Shown here one piece after another: positions 24,583 through 32,281 of a stretch of 53,197 bases of DNA. The notes beneath the pieces are model-generated. The model was given only the letters and a program-made list of their open reading frames with translations, was not told the DNA's origin and did not search any database. The stretch spans positions 1 to 53,197 of the forward strand of contig CAJOIP010000008.1 in the NCBI GenBank assembly GCA_905234785.1, read 5' to 3'. The position numbers were made by a program, and so were the translations under genes. The DNA comes from an uncultured Eggerthellaceae bacterium (lineage in GTDB: Bacteria > Actinomycetota > Coriobacteriia > Coriobacteriales > Eggerthellaceae). The stretch's first letter is position 1; each line of letters opens with the position of its first letter.

Positions 24583-25464
24583 TTAGCCCTCGAACTTGGC
24601 CATGAGCTCGTTGAACTTCTCGAGTTCTTCCGGATCCATGTGGTAGCCGTGCTTGTCCTCGGGGTACTCGCCGTCGCGGACGTCGTCGGCCCAGTCGCTG
24701 TAGGCCTCGCACAGGAACGGGAGCAGCTGGGCGTAGGTCTTGGCATGGCTCGCGGCCTTCGGCATGACGCCGAACGTGTCCATGTCAACCATCTCGGAGC
24801 CGTCGCACGGCGCGCCGCCGGCGATGGAGATGACGGGCACGCGCAGCTTCTCGGCGATGGCCTGGCTGACCTCCATCGGCGTGAGCTCGATGGTCATGGC
24901 GCCCATGCCGTTCTCCTGGTACTCGTAGCCCCACTTGAAAATCTTGAAGGCGTCTTCGGCGGTCTTGCCGACCTTCTTGTAGCCGGTGGCGTTGGTCTGC
25001 CAGCCGGAGATGGCGCCGATATGGCCGAACACGGGCACGTAGTTGTCGGTCATGTACTTCAGGGTCTCGTTGTTCACGCCCATCGGCAAGAGCGAGTCAG
25101 CTCCATGGAAGACGAATTCAGCGCCGTACTTCACCGCATCGATCTTGTCGGCGTAGAAGGTGGTGGGCATGTAGAAGTTGATGTGGATGACGCTCGTGTA
25201 CTCGCGGAATTTCTTGATGGTCAGGCGGCACGCGATCTCGTCCTCTTCGCGGGTGGTGCCGGTGCGAGCGGACAGCATATGCGGGATGCGGCAAATGTCG
25301 CAGTCGACCATCTCGGCCGCCAGGGCGAAGAACGGGCCGAGCTCGGCCGGGCACATTTGCACGAGCTTCTCTCCGGCATCCTTCTGCTTCTGCAGGTAAG
25401 CGAGGTTCTTGCGGGTCTTCGAAGCGGTCGACATCTTGATATCAGCATGCTCGTTATCAGCCAT
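24583..25464 (-). CDS. Ketopantoate hydroxymethyltransferase-like (PanB-like) protein, divergent
   Basis: A 293-aa soluble protein with a probable PanB-type TIM barrel. The C-terminal half has Val-Pro-Val-Phe-Gly-His-Ile-Gly, then Thr-Ile-Glu-Leu-Thr-Pro and Ile-Ala-Gly-Gly-Ala-Pro-Cys-Asp-Gly, all in PanB order. The N-terminal half does not show the Gly-Asp-Ser-Leu-Gly metal motif of true PanB, so another reaction on a keto acid or phosphoenolpyruvate-like substrate is likely. It follows the 70-aa and SDR genes on the same strand. The start is ATG 25464, with GAAAGGAAA upstream. Confidence 0.7.
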   Translation of the reverse strand: MADNEHADIKMSTASKTRKNLAYLQKQKDAGEKLVQMCPAELGPFFALAAEMVDCDICRIPHMLSARTGTTREEDEIACRLTIKKFREYTSVIHINFYMPTTFYADKIDAVKYGAEFVFHGADSLLPMGVNNETLKYMTDNYVPVFGHIGAISGWQTNATGYKKVGKTAEDAFKIFKWGYEYQENGMGAMTIELTPMEVSQAIAEKLRVPVISIAGGAPCDGSEMVDMDTFGVMPKAASHAKTYAQLLPFLCEAYSDWADDVRDGEYPEDKHGYHMDPEELEKFNELMAKFEG

Positions 25465-25513
25465 TGTGGTTTCCTTTCGGGTTGTCTGGTGGTTCTGCCG
25501 TATGGTTGTTCTC

Positions 25514-25726
25514 TTACGCATCAAGCGCGTCGAGGCGGGCGATGATTTCCTTCACCTGCTCACGCGGGAGGCCGACCTGCGGAAACTTCAGCAGGGCCTT
25601 CATCTTCATGCCGGCGACGGGGCCGAGCTCGGGGTTCTCGGTGAAGCCGGGGACGTACTCCTCGATGATGGCGACTGCGCGCTCGTCTTCCAGGACTTCC
25701 TTCAGAGTGCTCTTGCTGCTGGTCAT
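25514..25726 (-). CDS. 70-aa helical protein of unknown function
   Basis: A small acidic, soluble, mostly helical protein: Leu-Glu-Asp-Glu-Arg-Ala near the start, then Tyr-Val-Pro-Gly-Phe and a Met-Lys-Met-Lys-Ala-Leu-Leu-Lys segment. It resembles small domains sometimes fused to hydrolases, but I cannot name a family. ATG 25726 has GGAAAG upstream. The gene lies between the SDR and PanB-like genes with short gaps (62 and 49 bp), so it is probably part of one operon and may be an accessory subunit. Confidence 0.65.
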   Translation of the reverse strand: MTSSKSTLKEVLEDERAVAIIEEYVPGFTENPELGPVAGMKMKALLKFPQVGLPREQVKEIIARLDALDA

Positions 25727-25788
25727 GGCTCTTTCCTTTCTCCGATGCCTTGTTATTTCCTCTCGCCGCCATGCGGCGAGCAACTCCC

Positions 25789-26688
25789 CTATGCGTGCAG
25801 GCCGTTTTCCATCGTGTAGCTCCAGGGTTTTTGCTGGAAGCTCAGGTCGGACCCGCCGTCGACTTCGATGACCTTGCCGTACATGAAATCCGACACGCCC
25901 GTGCACATCGTCACGATCATGCGAGCCATCTCGTCGGGCGTCGACGAAAGCGGCGCCTCCGAAAGCGTCATCTGGTCGGTCTGCCATTCGGCGCCATAAC
26001 GCTCAACCGTCTCGACGCAGTTCACGATGGCGCCGGGGGTCATCATGGCGCCGGGCGCCACGCAGTTTACGTTGATGCCGTACTGCTTCAGCTCCTTGGC
26101 GATGCCCTTCGTCATGCCGATAACGCCGGCCTTCGCTGCGTTGTAGGGCGTCATCATGGCGAGCTTGGTCATGTCGTCGCCACGGTGCGCGACGCTAGCG
26201 ATGGTGACGACCTTGCCGCCCTTGCCTGCGCGCACCATCGAACGGGCAGCAGCCTGCACGAGGAAGTACTGGCCCTTCATGTCGGTGTCGATGATGTTGT
26301 CGTAGAAGTCTTCCTCGATGTCGAGGAACGCGCGGGCCTGCCACGTTGCGGCAACGGGCACCACGATGTCGACCGGGCCGAACGTCTCTTCCGCGAACGC
26401 GACGAGCGCCTGGCAGTCGGCAACCTTGCGGGTGTCGAACTGCTTGAACGCAACGTTCTCGTAACCGCGGTCGTTCAGAACTTCGAGGGCCAAATCTCCC
26501 CATTCCTGCGTACGCGAGCCAAACACGACCTTCGCCCCAAGCTCGAGCAGCCGGTTGACGACGTGCAACGCAAGCCCCACGCTTCCCGACACAACGGCAA
26601 CCTTATCGGTGAGGTCGAGGATGTCCGTCAGGGGTTCGACGTCTTCCAGTTGATCGGACGTGAGCTCAAACAGCTCCTCATTATCCAT
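25789..26688 (-). CDS. Short-chain dehydrogenase/reductase
   Basis: A 299-aa Rossmann-fold oxidoreductase. The catalytic Ser165, Tyr182 and Lys186 (Tyr-Asn-Ala-Ala-Lys) are in place and Asn-x-Val-Ala-Pro-Gly follows. The nucleotide loop reads Ser-Gly-Ser-Val-Gly-Leu-Ala near residues 34-40, one residue shorter than the usual Thr-Gly-x3-Gly-Ile-Gly. There is a ~25-residue acidic N-terminal extension. It should reduce a carbonyl or oxidise an alcohol with NAD(P)H; substrate unknown. First gene of a unit with the 70-aa and PanB-like genes; a 16-bp operator-like motif lies 85 bp upstream. Confidence 0.85.
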   Translation of the reverse strand: MDNEELFELTSDQLEDVEPLTDILDLTDKVAVVSGSVGLALHVVNRLLELGAKVVFGSRTQEWGDLALEVLNDRGYENVAFKQFDTRKVADCQALVAFAEETFGPVDIVVPVAATWQARAFLDIEEDFYDNIIDTDMKGQYFLVQAAARSMVRAGKGGKVVTIASVAHRGDDMTKLAMMTPYNAAKAGVIGMTKGIAKELKQYGINVNCVAPGAMMTPGAIVNCVETVERYGAEWQTDQMTLSEAPLSSTPDEMARMIVTMCTGVSDFMYGKVIEVDGGSDLSFQQKPWSYTMENGLHA

Positions 26689-26772
26689 GTGCGCCCCTTT
26701 CATCGGTTGACTGTGGCTTCATTATGCGAAGCGAAGAACCATGGCAAAATGGGCGCAGGTTAGTATTGTTTG

Positions 26773-26788
26773 TTCCCAAATTTGGGTA
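26773..26788. promoter_or_regulatory. Operator-like motif upstream of the SDR gene
   Basis: TTCCCAAATTTGGGTA, with a perfect CCCAAA/TTTGGG core palindrome. A 14-of-16 match is at 29726, upstream of the GroEL-like gene. Confidence 0.5.
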
Positions 26789-26795
26789 TTTGAGG

Positions 26796-27563
26796 TCAGC
26801 CTTTGGACCCGAGGGCGCGCACGAGCAGCTCCTGTTGACTTGAAACGCCGAGCTTCTTGTAGATGTGCGTGATGTGCTTGTAAGCCGTCGACGCGCTGAT
26901 ATGCAGCGTCTTGGCCACGTGCGCGGGCGACAAGCCCGCACAGAGCAAGTCGACGACTTCGCGCTCGCGTTTCGTCAAGTCGGCCATGGCCAGGGACTCG
27001 ACGTCAGCGCGCTTGCGACCCGTTGCGTCGAATGCGTCGACGAAGAAGTTCTTGTACAGGTTGCCCAACTGGGCGACTGCGAACCGCATGGCCGCCATCT
27101 CGCCCTCGGTAAAACGGGGGGCGTGCAACCGGTCGAGGGAGAAAGCCGCACGCGGCAAGCCGTTCATATCGAAGAATACGAATGCAAGCGAGCACTTCAC
27201 GCCCCGAGCCATGATGTAGTCGGTTGTGAACTCGGTGAGGGGCTCATCCTTCCAGATGATCTGAGTGACCAAGGGCACGCCGTACGCTTCGTGCGCTTCG
27301 ACGTCGAGCGTGCGGTTCGTGCTTTCCAAATGCGAGTAATACTCGAGGTACATCGTCGACCAACGGCTCTTGATGTTGACGAGGTGCTGCCCGCGCACGC
27401 GGCGGCGTTCGTCAAGCAGGAACACGAGACCCTGGTCATACGGAACAATGCCGCACGCCTCTTCGAGCGCGGCGACCACGAACTCATGCGGATCGTGCTT
27501 GCTGCCGCATTCCATGGTGTAATCGTAGATCTTCTCCCAAGGGACGGTGAAGCGCTTCGCCAT
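26796..27563 (-). CDS. LuxR-family transcriptional regulator
   Basis: A 255-aa protein. Residues ~190-250 form a LuxR/GerE helix-turn-helix: Leu-Thr-Lys-Arg-Glu-Arg-Glu-Val-Val-Asp-Leu-Leu, then a recognition helix with Ala-Ser-Thr-Ala-Tyr-Lys-His-Ile. The N-terminal ~180 residues look like a GAF/autoinducer-like ligand domain with no membrane segment. The stop of the upstream trigger-factor-like gene overlaps its ribosome site (GAGGTGA), so the two are coupled. It lies between two units carrying the same operator-like motif and probably controls both. Confidence 0.88.
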   Translation of the reverse strand: MAKRFTVPWEKIYDYTMECGSKHDPHEFVVAALEEACGIVPYDQGLVFLLDERRRVRGQHLVNIKSRWSTMYLEYYSHLESTNRTLDVEAHEAYGVPLVTQIIWKDEPLTEFTTDYIMARGVKCSLAFVFFDMNGLPRAAFSLDRLHAPRFTEGEMAAMRFAVAQLGNLYKNFFVDAFDATGRKRADVESLAMADLTKREREVVDLLCAGLSPAHVAKTLHISASTAYKHITHIYKKLGVSSQQELLVRALGSKG

Positions 27564-27568
27564 TGAAA

Positions 27569-27994
27569 TCACCTCATCTGATCGCACGCCCAGTCTATCG
27601 CCTTGCGCTCGAGCACGTCACGTTCGAGCATTGCCAAATCGTCACCGAAGAAACGTTTAACCATGTCGAGGGTGCTGCCCTGGCGCTCTGCCACGGCAAC
27701 GGCCTCGGCTTCAAGCTCTTCGCGCGACGCCGTAATGCCTTGCTCGGCGATAACCGCCTTCAGAACGCGCGGCTCCTTCGCCTGGAACAGCGCTTCCGTG
27801 CGAAGCTCGTCTTGCTGGCCGTCGAGTTCCCGATCGGGGAAGAAATGCGCATCGCCACCTGTCAGGCGGTCGTACTGCATGTTGTGCCGCATCGCGAGCT
27901 TGAGGTATTCCAACTCGCTTTCTATGACGCTTTCAGGCACGTCGATGTCGTATTCGTCGACGAAGCGGCGCCAGAGCTTGTCTTGGGTCGTCAT
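27569..27994 (-). CDS. Trigger-factor C-domain-like protein
   Basis: A 141-aa soluble helical protein that matches the C-terminal peptide-binding domain of trigger factor: it starts with Val-Pro-Glu-Ser-Val-Ile-Glu-Ser-Glu and has Ile-Thr-Ala-Ser-Arg-Glu-Glu-Leu-Glu-Ala-Glu near residue 90. The ribosome-binding and PPIase domains of real trigger factor are missing. It starts 8 bp after the stop of the GroEL-like gene and is coupled to the LuxR gene. A dedicated folding helper is the natural reading, by inference. Confidence 0.7.
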   Translation of the reverse strand: MTTQDKLWRRFVDEYDIDVPESVIESELEYLKLAMRHNMQYDRLTGGDAHFFPDRELDGQQDELRTEALFQAKEPRVLKAVIAEQGITASREELEAEAVAVAERQGSTLDMVKRFFGDDLAMLERDVLERKAIDWACDQMR

Positions 27995-28002
27995 GCTTGC
28001 TC

Positions 28003-29619
28003 CTATTCGTCGGCTTCGCCCATGATGCCGGCCTCGGTGAGCAATGCGGTGCCGGCAATCGAAAGCGCCGCCTCGAGAGCGCTGTTCGTGACCGCCAGCG
28101 GGTCGATGATGCCCGCCTGCATCATGTCGACGTAGCGGTCGTGTGCGGCGTCGTAGCCCTCTCCCGACCTGCGTGCCAGAACGGCGTCGAGCACGACGGA
28201 GCCCTCCTTGCCGGCGTTCTTGGCGATCTGCTGCAGCGGAACCCTGAAGGCGCCAGCCGCGATGTGCGCGCCACGAGCTTCGTCACCGCTCAAATTGCCG
28301 GCAACCGTATCGGCAGCTGCCGACGCGCTCACAAGCGCCACGCCGCCGCCCGGCACCACGCCGCCTGCGCGGGCGGCCTCGGCTGCGGCGAGTGCGTCTT
28401 CCACGAGCATCTTGCGCTCCCATTGCTCGCCTTCGGTCGACGCGCCCACGCGAATGGTCGCCACACCCGAGACGAAACGCGCCAAACGCTCGGCATGTCG
28501 CTTCCTATTGAACTCGTAATCGGTGTTCTCCACGTAATAACGAAGCTGGCTTACGCGATCGGCAATCGCCTTCGGGTCGCCACCGCCACCTGTGATGGTC
28601 GTTCGCTTTTGCGTTACGGTGACATGCTCCGCTGTGCCGAGCATATCGCGGGTGACGCCGCCAAGCGTCATGCCCGCATCGCCCGTGATGAACGTGGCGC
28701 CGGTCTGCACTGCAAGGTCCTCCAAGCGCCAGCGGCGGCCTTCGCCGTATTCGGGCGCATCGACGCAGGCCACGTGCATGCCGCCTTCGCGGTTGTTTCC
28801 GAGCACGAGCGCGAGCGCCTCGCCTTCCACGCCGTCGGACACGATGAGCATGTCACGCCCGTCTTCGGCTGCGCAGATGAGCGCGTCGAGCAGGTCGGCC
28901 TGGCTTTGCGCCTTTAGGTCGGTCAGCAGGATGTAAGGGTTCTCGAGCTCGGCGATGCCCCGGGCAACATCAGTGGCCATATGAGGCGATTTCAATCCGC
29001 GGTCGAATACGATGCCGTCCTGCATATCGAGCGTGGTTTCCCATGTACGCGAGTCGTCGACGTTCACGACACCGTCTTCGCCCGTTCTGGCGAGCGCCTC
29101 GGCGATGAGCGCGCCGAGGTTCGAGTCGCGGCACGACACCGTAGCCACGCGTTCGAGGTCTTCCTGCGACGAGACCGGCACGGCAGATTCTTGCAGCGCC
29201 TCGCGCGCCGCTTTGCCCGCGGCCTGAATGCCCCGGCGCAGCGCAAGGGGGTCGGCTCCGGCGGTGATGGTGCGAAACGCCTCGCCCAGAATGGCCTGCG
29301 CAAGCACGATGGCGGTGGTCGTTCCATCGCCTGCGGCGTCGTTTGCGGCCATGGCCGCCTGCTTCACGAGCTGCGCGCCCATGTTCTGCACGGGATCGGG
29401 CAACGTGATGCTCTTGGCGATGGTCACGCCATCGTTCGTCACGAGCACGGGGGCGTCGGGAGCAGCGGCGTCCGTGTAGTCGGCACCGTAGGCGTTCGAC
29501 TTCTGCGGCATGGCGACATAGCGGCCACGCGGACCGAGCGTGGACTTCACGACATCCGCCAGCGCGTCAACGCCGGCGAGCATTCCGTTCCTCATATCGT
29601 CCCCATGCAAGATGGCCAT
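28003..29619 (-). CDS. Divergent GroEL-family chaperonin paralogue
   Basis: A 538-aa protein spanning the full Cpn60 length. ATP-site motifs are kept: Asp-Gly-Val-Thr-Ile-Ala-Lys near residue 58 and Asp-Gly-Thr-Thr-Thr-Ala near 90, plus a Gly-Gly-Val-Val-Pro-Gly-Gly-Gly segment near 400. The sequence is otherwise divergent and lacks a Gly-Gly-Met tail. No groES gene and no CIRCE element (inverted TTAGCACTC) is visible nearby, so it is unlikely to be the general chaperonin. GAGGAGG precedes ATG 29619. First gene of a unit with the trigger-factor-like and LuxR genes. Confidence 0.88.
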   Translation of the reverse strand: MAILHGDDMRNGMLAGVDALADVVKSTLGPRGRYVAMPQKSNAYGADYTDAAAPDAPVLVTNDGVTIAKSITLPDPVQNMGAQLVKQAAMAANDAAGDGTTTAIVLAQAILGEAFRTITAGADPLALRRGIQAAGKAAREALQESAVPVSSQEDLERVATVSCRDSNLGALIAEALARTGEDGVVNVDDSRTWETTLDMQDGIVFDRGLKSPHMATDVARGIAELENPYILLTDLKAQSQADLLDALICAAEDGRDMLIVSDGVEGEALALVLGNNREGGMHVACVDAPEYGEGRRWRLEDLAVQTGATFITGDAGMTLGGVTRDMLGTAEHVTVTQKRTTITGGGGDPKAIADRVSQLRYYVENTDYEFNRKRHAERLARFVSGVATIRVGASTEGEQWERKMLVEDALAAAEAARAGGVVPGGGVALVSASAAADTVAGNLSGDEARGAHIAAGAFRVPLQQIAKNAGKEGSVVLDAVLARRSGEGYDAAHDRYVDMMQAGIIDPLAVTNSALEAALSIAGTALLTEAGIMGEADE

Positions 29620-29725
29620 GCATTCCTCCTCGAGCGACGACAAAACAGCCTATTCACGACTCATTTAACAATAATTTTATGTACAGCCCCTCGATGATTG
29701 AATGGCAGTAATTAGGTAGATGAGA

Positions 29726-29741
29726 TTCCCAATTTTGAGTA
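29726..29741. promoter_or_regulatory. Operator-like motif upstream of the GroEL-like gene
   Basis: TTCCCAATTTTGAGTA, 14 of 16 bases identical to the motif at 26773. It lies about 107 bp before the GroEL-like start, next to an AT-rich promoter region. Confidence 0.5.
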
Positions 29742-29801
29742 GTTCTCCATGCGAGCAAAACCGCGGATATGTTCCCGCTATCCTCTGATTATCAGAGCTG
29801 T

Positions 29802-29936
29802 TTACTCGATGACGACGCCCAGAGTTGCACCTACGCCTTCGGCGAGCGCTTCCAAGGTGCTGAGGGTCGGATTTGCGCGACCCGCCTCGATGCCGAACTC
29901 ACAATCGATATGGTTTCGTAAGTGGCAAGCGCCATG
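29802..29936 (-). pseudogene. C-terminal remnant of an XRE-family helix-turn-helix protein
   Basis: The last ~35 codons read Gly-Ile-Glu-Ala-Gly-Arg-Ala-Asn-Pro-Thr-Leu-Ser-Thr-Leu-Glu followed by Ala-Glu-Gly-Val-Gly-Ala-Thr-Leu, the signature end of an XRE/HigA-like DNA-binding domain. The preceding sequence in this frame is not helix-turn-helix-like and there is no start, so the gene is truncated. A perfect palindrome, CTCTGATTATCAGAG, follows at 29782-29796. Together with the short gene at 30016 this may be a decayed toxin-antitoxin locus. Confidence 0.6.
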
Positions 29937-30015
29937 GGTGCGTGACGTCGAGGAGCTTGAAGCCATGAAGCAGCCCCTCTGGCTTCGAAAGCTCGGTTGT
30001 TCTTCAATCAGTCGC

Positions 30016-30294
30016 TTAAACGCGGGAGCCTCGGCAGAGGCCCGAGGTGGCGTACCACTGCTTGCGGGCGCCGATGACGGAAGCGAGTTCGGCTTTCTGC
30101 TCGGGCGTGAAGTCCTTTCGCGCCTCGACATCGCGAATCAGGTGGTCGAGCATCTCCGCCGCCCCCTCCAAATCGGGCGCGGGGCAGCAAGGACGCGCGA
30201 AGAAGCGCACCCAGTACTTGTCGCTTTGCATCGCCTCGACGAGCTCGTTGAAATCAGATTCGCTGGCGCGGTCTTCGATCTTGCATTCTTCCAT
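30016..30294 (-). CDS. 92-aa protein of unknown function
   Basis: A small acidic soluble protein rich in helix-forming residues, with Cys-Cys-Pro-Ala-Pro near residue 40. No family recognised. ATG 30294 has GGGGAGGAG upstream, which supports translation. The last ~15 residues (ending Arg-Gly-Ser-Arg-Val) look unrelated to the rest and may be read-through into decayed sequence that holds the XRE remnant. Confidence 0.5.
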   Translation of the reverse strand: MEECKIEDRASESDFNELVEAMQSDKYWVRFFARPCCPAPDLEGAAEMLDHLIRDVEARKDFTPEQKAELASVIGARKQWYATSGLCRGSRV

Positions 30295-30341
30295 GGCGTC
30301 TCCTCCCCGCTTCCATGATACGCGATTGCGCGTGCAACGCG

Positions 30342-31490
30342 CTACTCGCACAAGGGACACTGCAGGACGAACGCCTTGGTGAAGCGGCCGTAGGGCTGCG
30401 AGATGCTCAGCGAGAAGCCGTGCATGTCGGCTACGCGCTTGCAGATGGAAAGGCCCAGGCCGCTGCCGCCTTTCGCGTGGGTGCGCGCCGCATCGCCCTG
30501 CGCGAACGGCTGGAACAGATCGTCGGGGTTGCCCGTGATCGGCACGCCCGTGTCGGCCACCATGACGAACGCGGTCGCCGCCTGGCGCACGAGCAAAACG
30601 GAAACCTCTGACCCGGCGGGGCTGTGCTTAATGGCGTTGACGATGAGGTTCGCCACCACGCGCGACAGCTGCACCTCGTCGGCGAACACGGCGCATCGCT
30701 CCTCGGAAATGCAGGTCGTAAGGCGCATGCCCGCCTCTTCGGCATCGGTGTATGCCGTCGCCGCCTCGCGCAGCACCAGCTGCGACAAATCGATTACCGA
30801 ACGGCTGAGCTCGAACGAGCCGCTTCCCAGCTTCGTGTAATCGAACACGGCGTTCACAAGCGCGCCCATCTTGTCGGATTTGTCGCAGATCGACTGCAGG
30901 TACTCGGCCTTCTGGGCCTCGTCTTTCACCAGGCCGTCGGCGAGCGCGTGCGACATGCCGGAAATCGCCATGATCGGCGTGCGCAGGTCGTGGGCGATGT
31001 CGGTGACGAACTGGCTGCGCTGCTGCTCTATCTGCGCGAGTTCGCGCTCGCGCTGCTCTTGCAGGGCGCGCACCTTCCCCACCACCATCGAGGAGAATGC
31101 GAGGGCACCCACTACGATGGGAACGGCCAGCAACAGCAGCATGCCGACCACGAGCCCGATGACCGCCGAGCGCGAGGCGAACCCCGCCACGGTCGCGAAC
31201 CCCGACCCGAACATCCCCCGCACGAACGAGAACGCCCACTGCAGAAGCGATATGACCGACGTGGTCTCGAGCGTGCCGCCCGCGTAATCGGAGGCGAGGC
31301 CCTGCAGCAGCGGCAGGAACGTCACGCTCTCGAGCCACGCGACGGCCGACTCCACCACGATGACCGCCAGAAGCACCGCGATGAAACGGCTGATCAGGTA
31401 GAACACCAAGTTGTTCTTCCCGCGCGACGTGGCAAGCTCCCCGATGCCCCCCGCCGTAGCCTGGCGAATGTCGTTCCAGCTCAGCCGCAT
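30342..31490 (-). CDS. Membrane sensor histidine kinase
   Basis: A 382-aa protein. Two membrane segments (about residues 28-50 and 110-135) bracket a short extracytoplasmic region; a coiled linker leads to the dimerisation helix with His167 in Asp-Ile-Ala-His-Asp-Leu-Arg-Thr-Pro, and the ATPase domain shows Asn-Leu-Ile-Val-Asn-Ala-Ile-Lys-His, then Asp-Thr-Gly-Val-Pro and Gly-Gly-Ser-Gly-Leu-Gly-Leu. It should phosphorylate the response regulator encoded directly upstream; the regulator's TAA abuts this ATG, so translation is coupled. Signal unknown. Confidence 0.93.
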   Translation of the reverse strand: MRLSWNDIRQATAGGIGELATSRGKNNLVFYLISRFIAVLLAVIVVESAVAWLESVTFLPLLQGLASDYAGGTLETTSVISLLQWAFSFVRGMFGSGFATVAGFASRSAVIGLVVGMLLLLAVPIVVGALAFSSMVVGKVRALQEQRERELAQIEQQRSQFVTDIAHDLRTPIMAISGMSHALADGLVKDEAQKAEYLQSICDKSDKMGALVNAVFDYTKLGSGSFELSRSVIDLSQLVLREAATAYTDAEEAGMRLTTCISEERCAVFADEVQLSRVVANLIVNAIKHSPAGSEVSVLLVRQAATAFVMVADTGVPITGNPDDLFQPFAQGDAARTHAKGGSGLGLSICKRVADMHGFSLSISQPYGRFTKAFVLQCPLCE

Positions 31491-32177
31491 TTACTTTTCC
31501 AATCGGTAGCCGAGGCCGCGGATGGTCCTGATGTAAGCCTGCGAATCGTCGCCGAGCTTCGCGCGCAGCTTGCTCATGCACACCATGACGCTGTTCTCCG
31601 CCGCGATGTACTCTTCGTCCCAGCCGGCTTCGTAAATCTGCTGTTTGGTGAACACGCGGCCGGGATGCTCCATCAGCAGGGACATAATGCGGTACTCGGC
31701 CGACGTCAGCGCAATGGGCTGGCCGGCGCGGGAAAGCGTGCACGCCTCGCGGTCGAGTTTAAGGTCGCGGCATGTCAGCGTGGCGGGCGGGCGCTTGCCC
31801 TGGGGCACCGCGCCCTTCGCGCGGCGGATGTTCGTATTCACGCGCGCCACCGCCTCGAGCGGGTTGAAGGGCTTGACCAGGTAGTCGTCGGCGCCGAGGT
31901 TCAGCCCGAGGATCTTCTCGGAATCCTGCCCTTTGGCAGATATCACGATGACGGGCACGTCGTTGTCCTCGCGCACGCGCTTGAGCACCTGGTAGCCGTC
32001 GAGTTCGGGCATCATGATGTCGAGCAGGCACAAGTCGATGCCCTGCGTTTCCAGCACGCGCAGCGCCTCGGCGCCGTCGGCCGCCTCGACGACCTCGTAT
32101 CCGGCGTCTTCCAGGTACAGCGCGAGCACGCTTCGAATGTCTTTCTCGTCGTCCGCAACGAGGATCCGGTACGCCAC
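31491..32177 (-). CDS. OmpR/PhoB-family response regulator
   Basis: A 228-aa DNA-binding protein. Receiver residues Asp9-Asp10, phosphoacceptor Asp53 (Leu-Leu-Asp-Ile-Met-Met-Pro) and Lys102 are present. The C-terminal ~95 residues form a winged helix ending Tyr-Ile-Arg-Thr-Ile-Arg-Gly-Leu-Gly-Tyr-Arg. The start is GTG 32177, with GAAAGGAAG upstream. It is partner to the histidine kinase downstream. The DUF975 gene upstream on the same strand, with a ~100-bp gap, is a possible target. Confidence 0.94.
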   Translation of the reverse strand: MAYRILVADDEKDIRSVLALYLEDAGYEVVEAADGAEALRVLETQGIDLCLLDIMMPELDGYQVLKRVREDNDVPVIVISAKGQDSEKILGLNLGADDYLVKPFNPLEAVARVNTNIRRAKGAVPQGKRPPATLTCRDLKLDREACTLSRAGQPIALTSAEYRIMSLLMEHPGRVFTKQQIYEAGWDEEYIAAENSVMVCMSKLRAKLGDDSQAYIRTIRGLGYRLEK

Positions 32178-32281
32178 GGGGCTTCCTTTCTCGATGTGTC
32201 GGCCTGGTCAGACGGTGCCGGCACATTGGCGCGCCTGCGACGGCTGGCATCGCAGGCGCGTTTGCTCAATTGTGTCAGAAA

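Noticed and set aside
28003..29619. Treating the GroEL-like gene as the main groEL of the cell
   Set aside because: No groES neighbour, no CIRCE site, no Gly-Gly-Met tail, and a divergent sequence in an accessory context.
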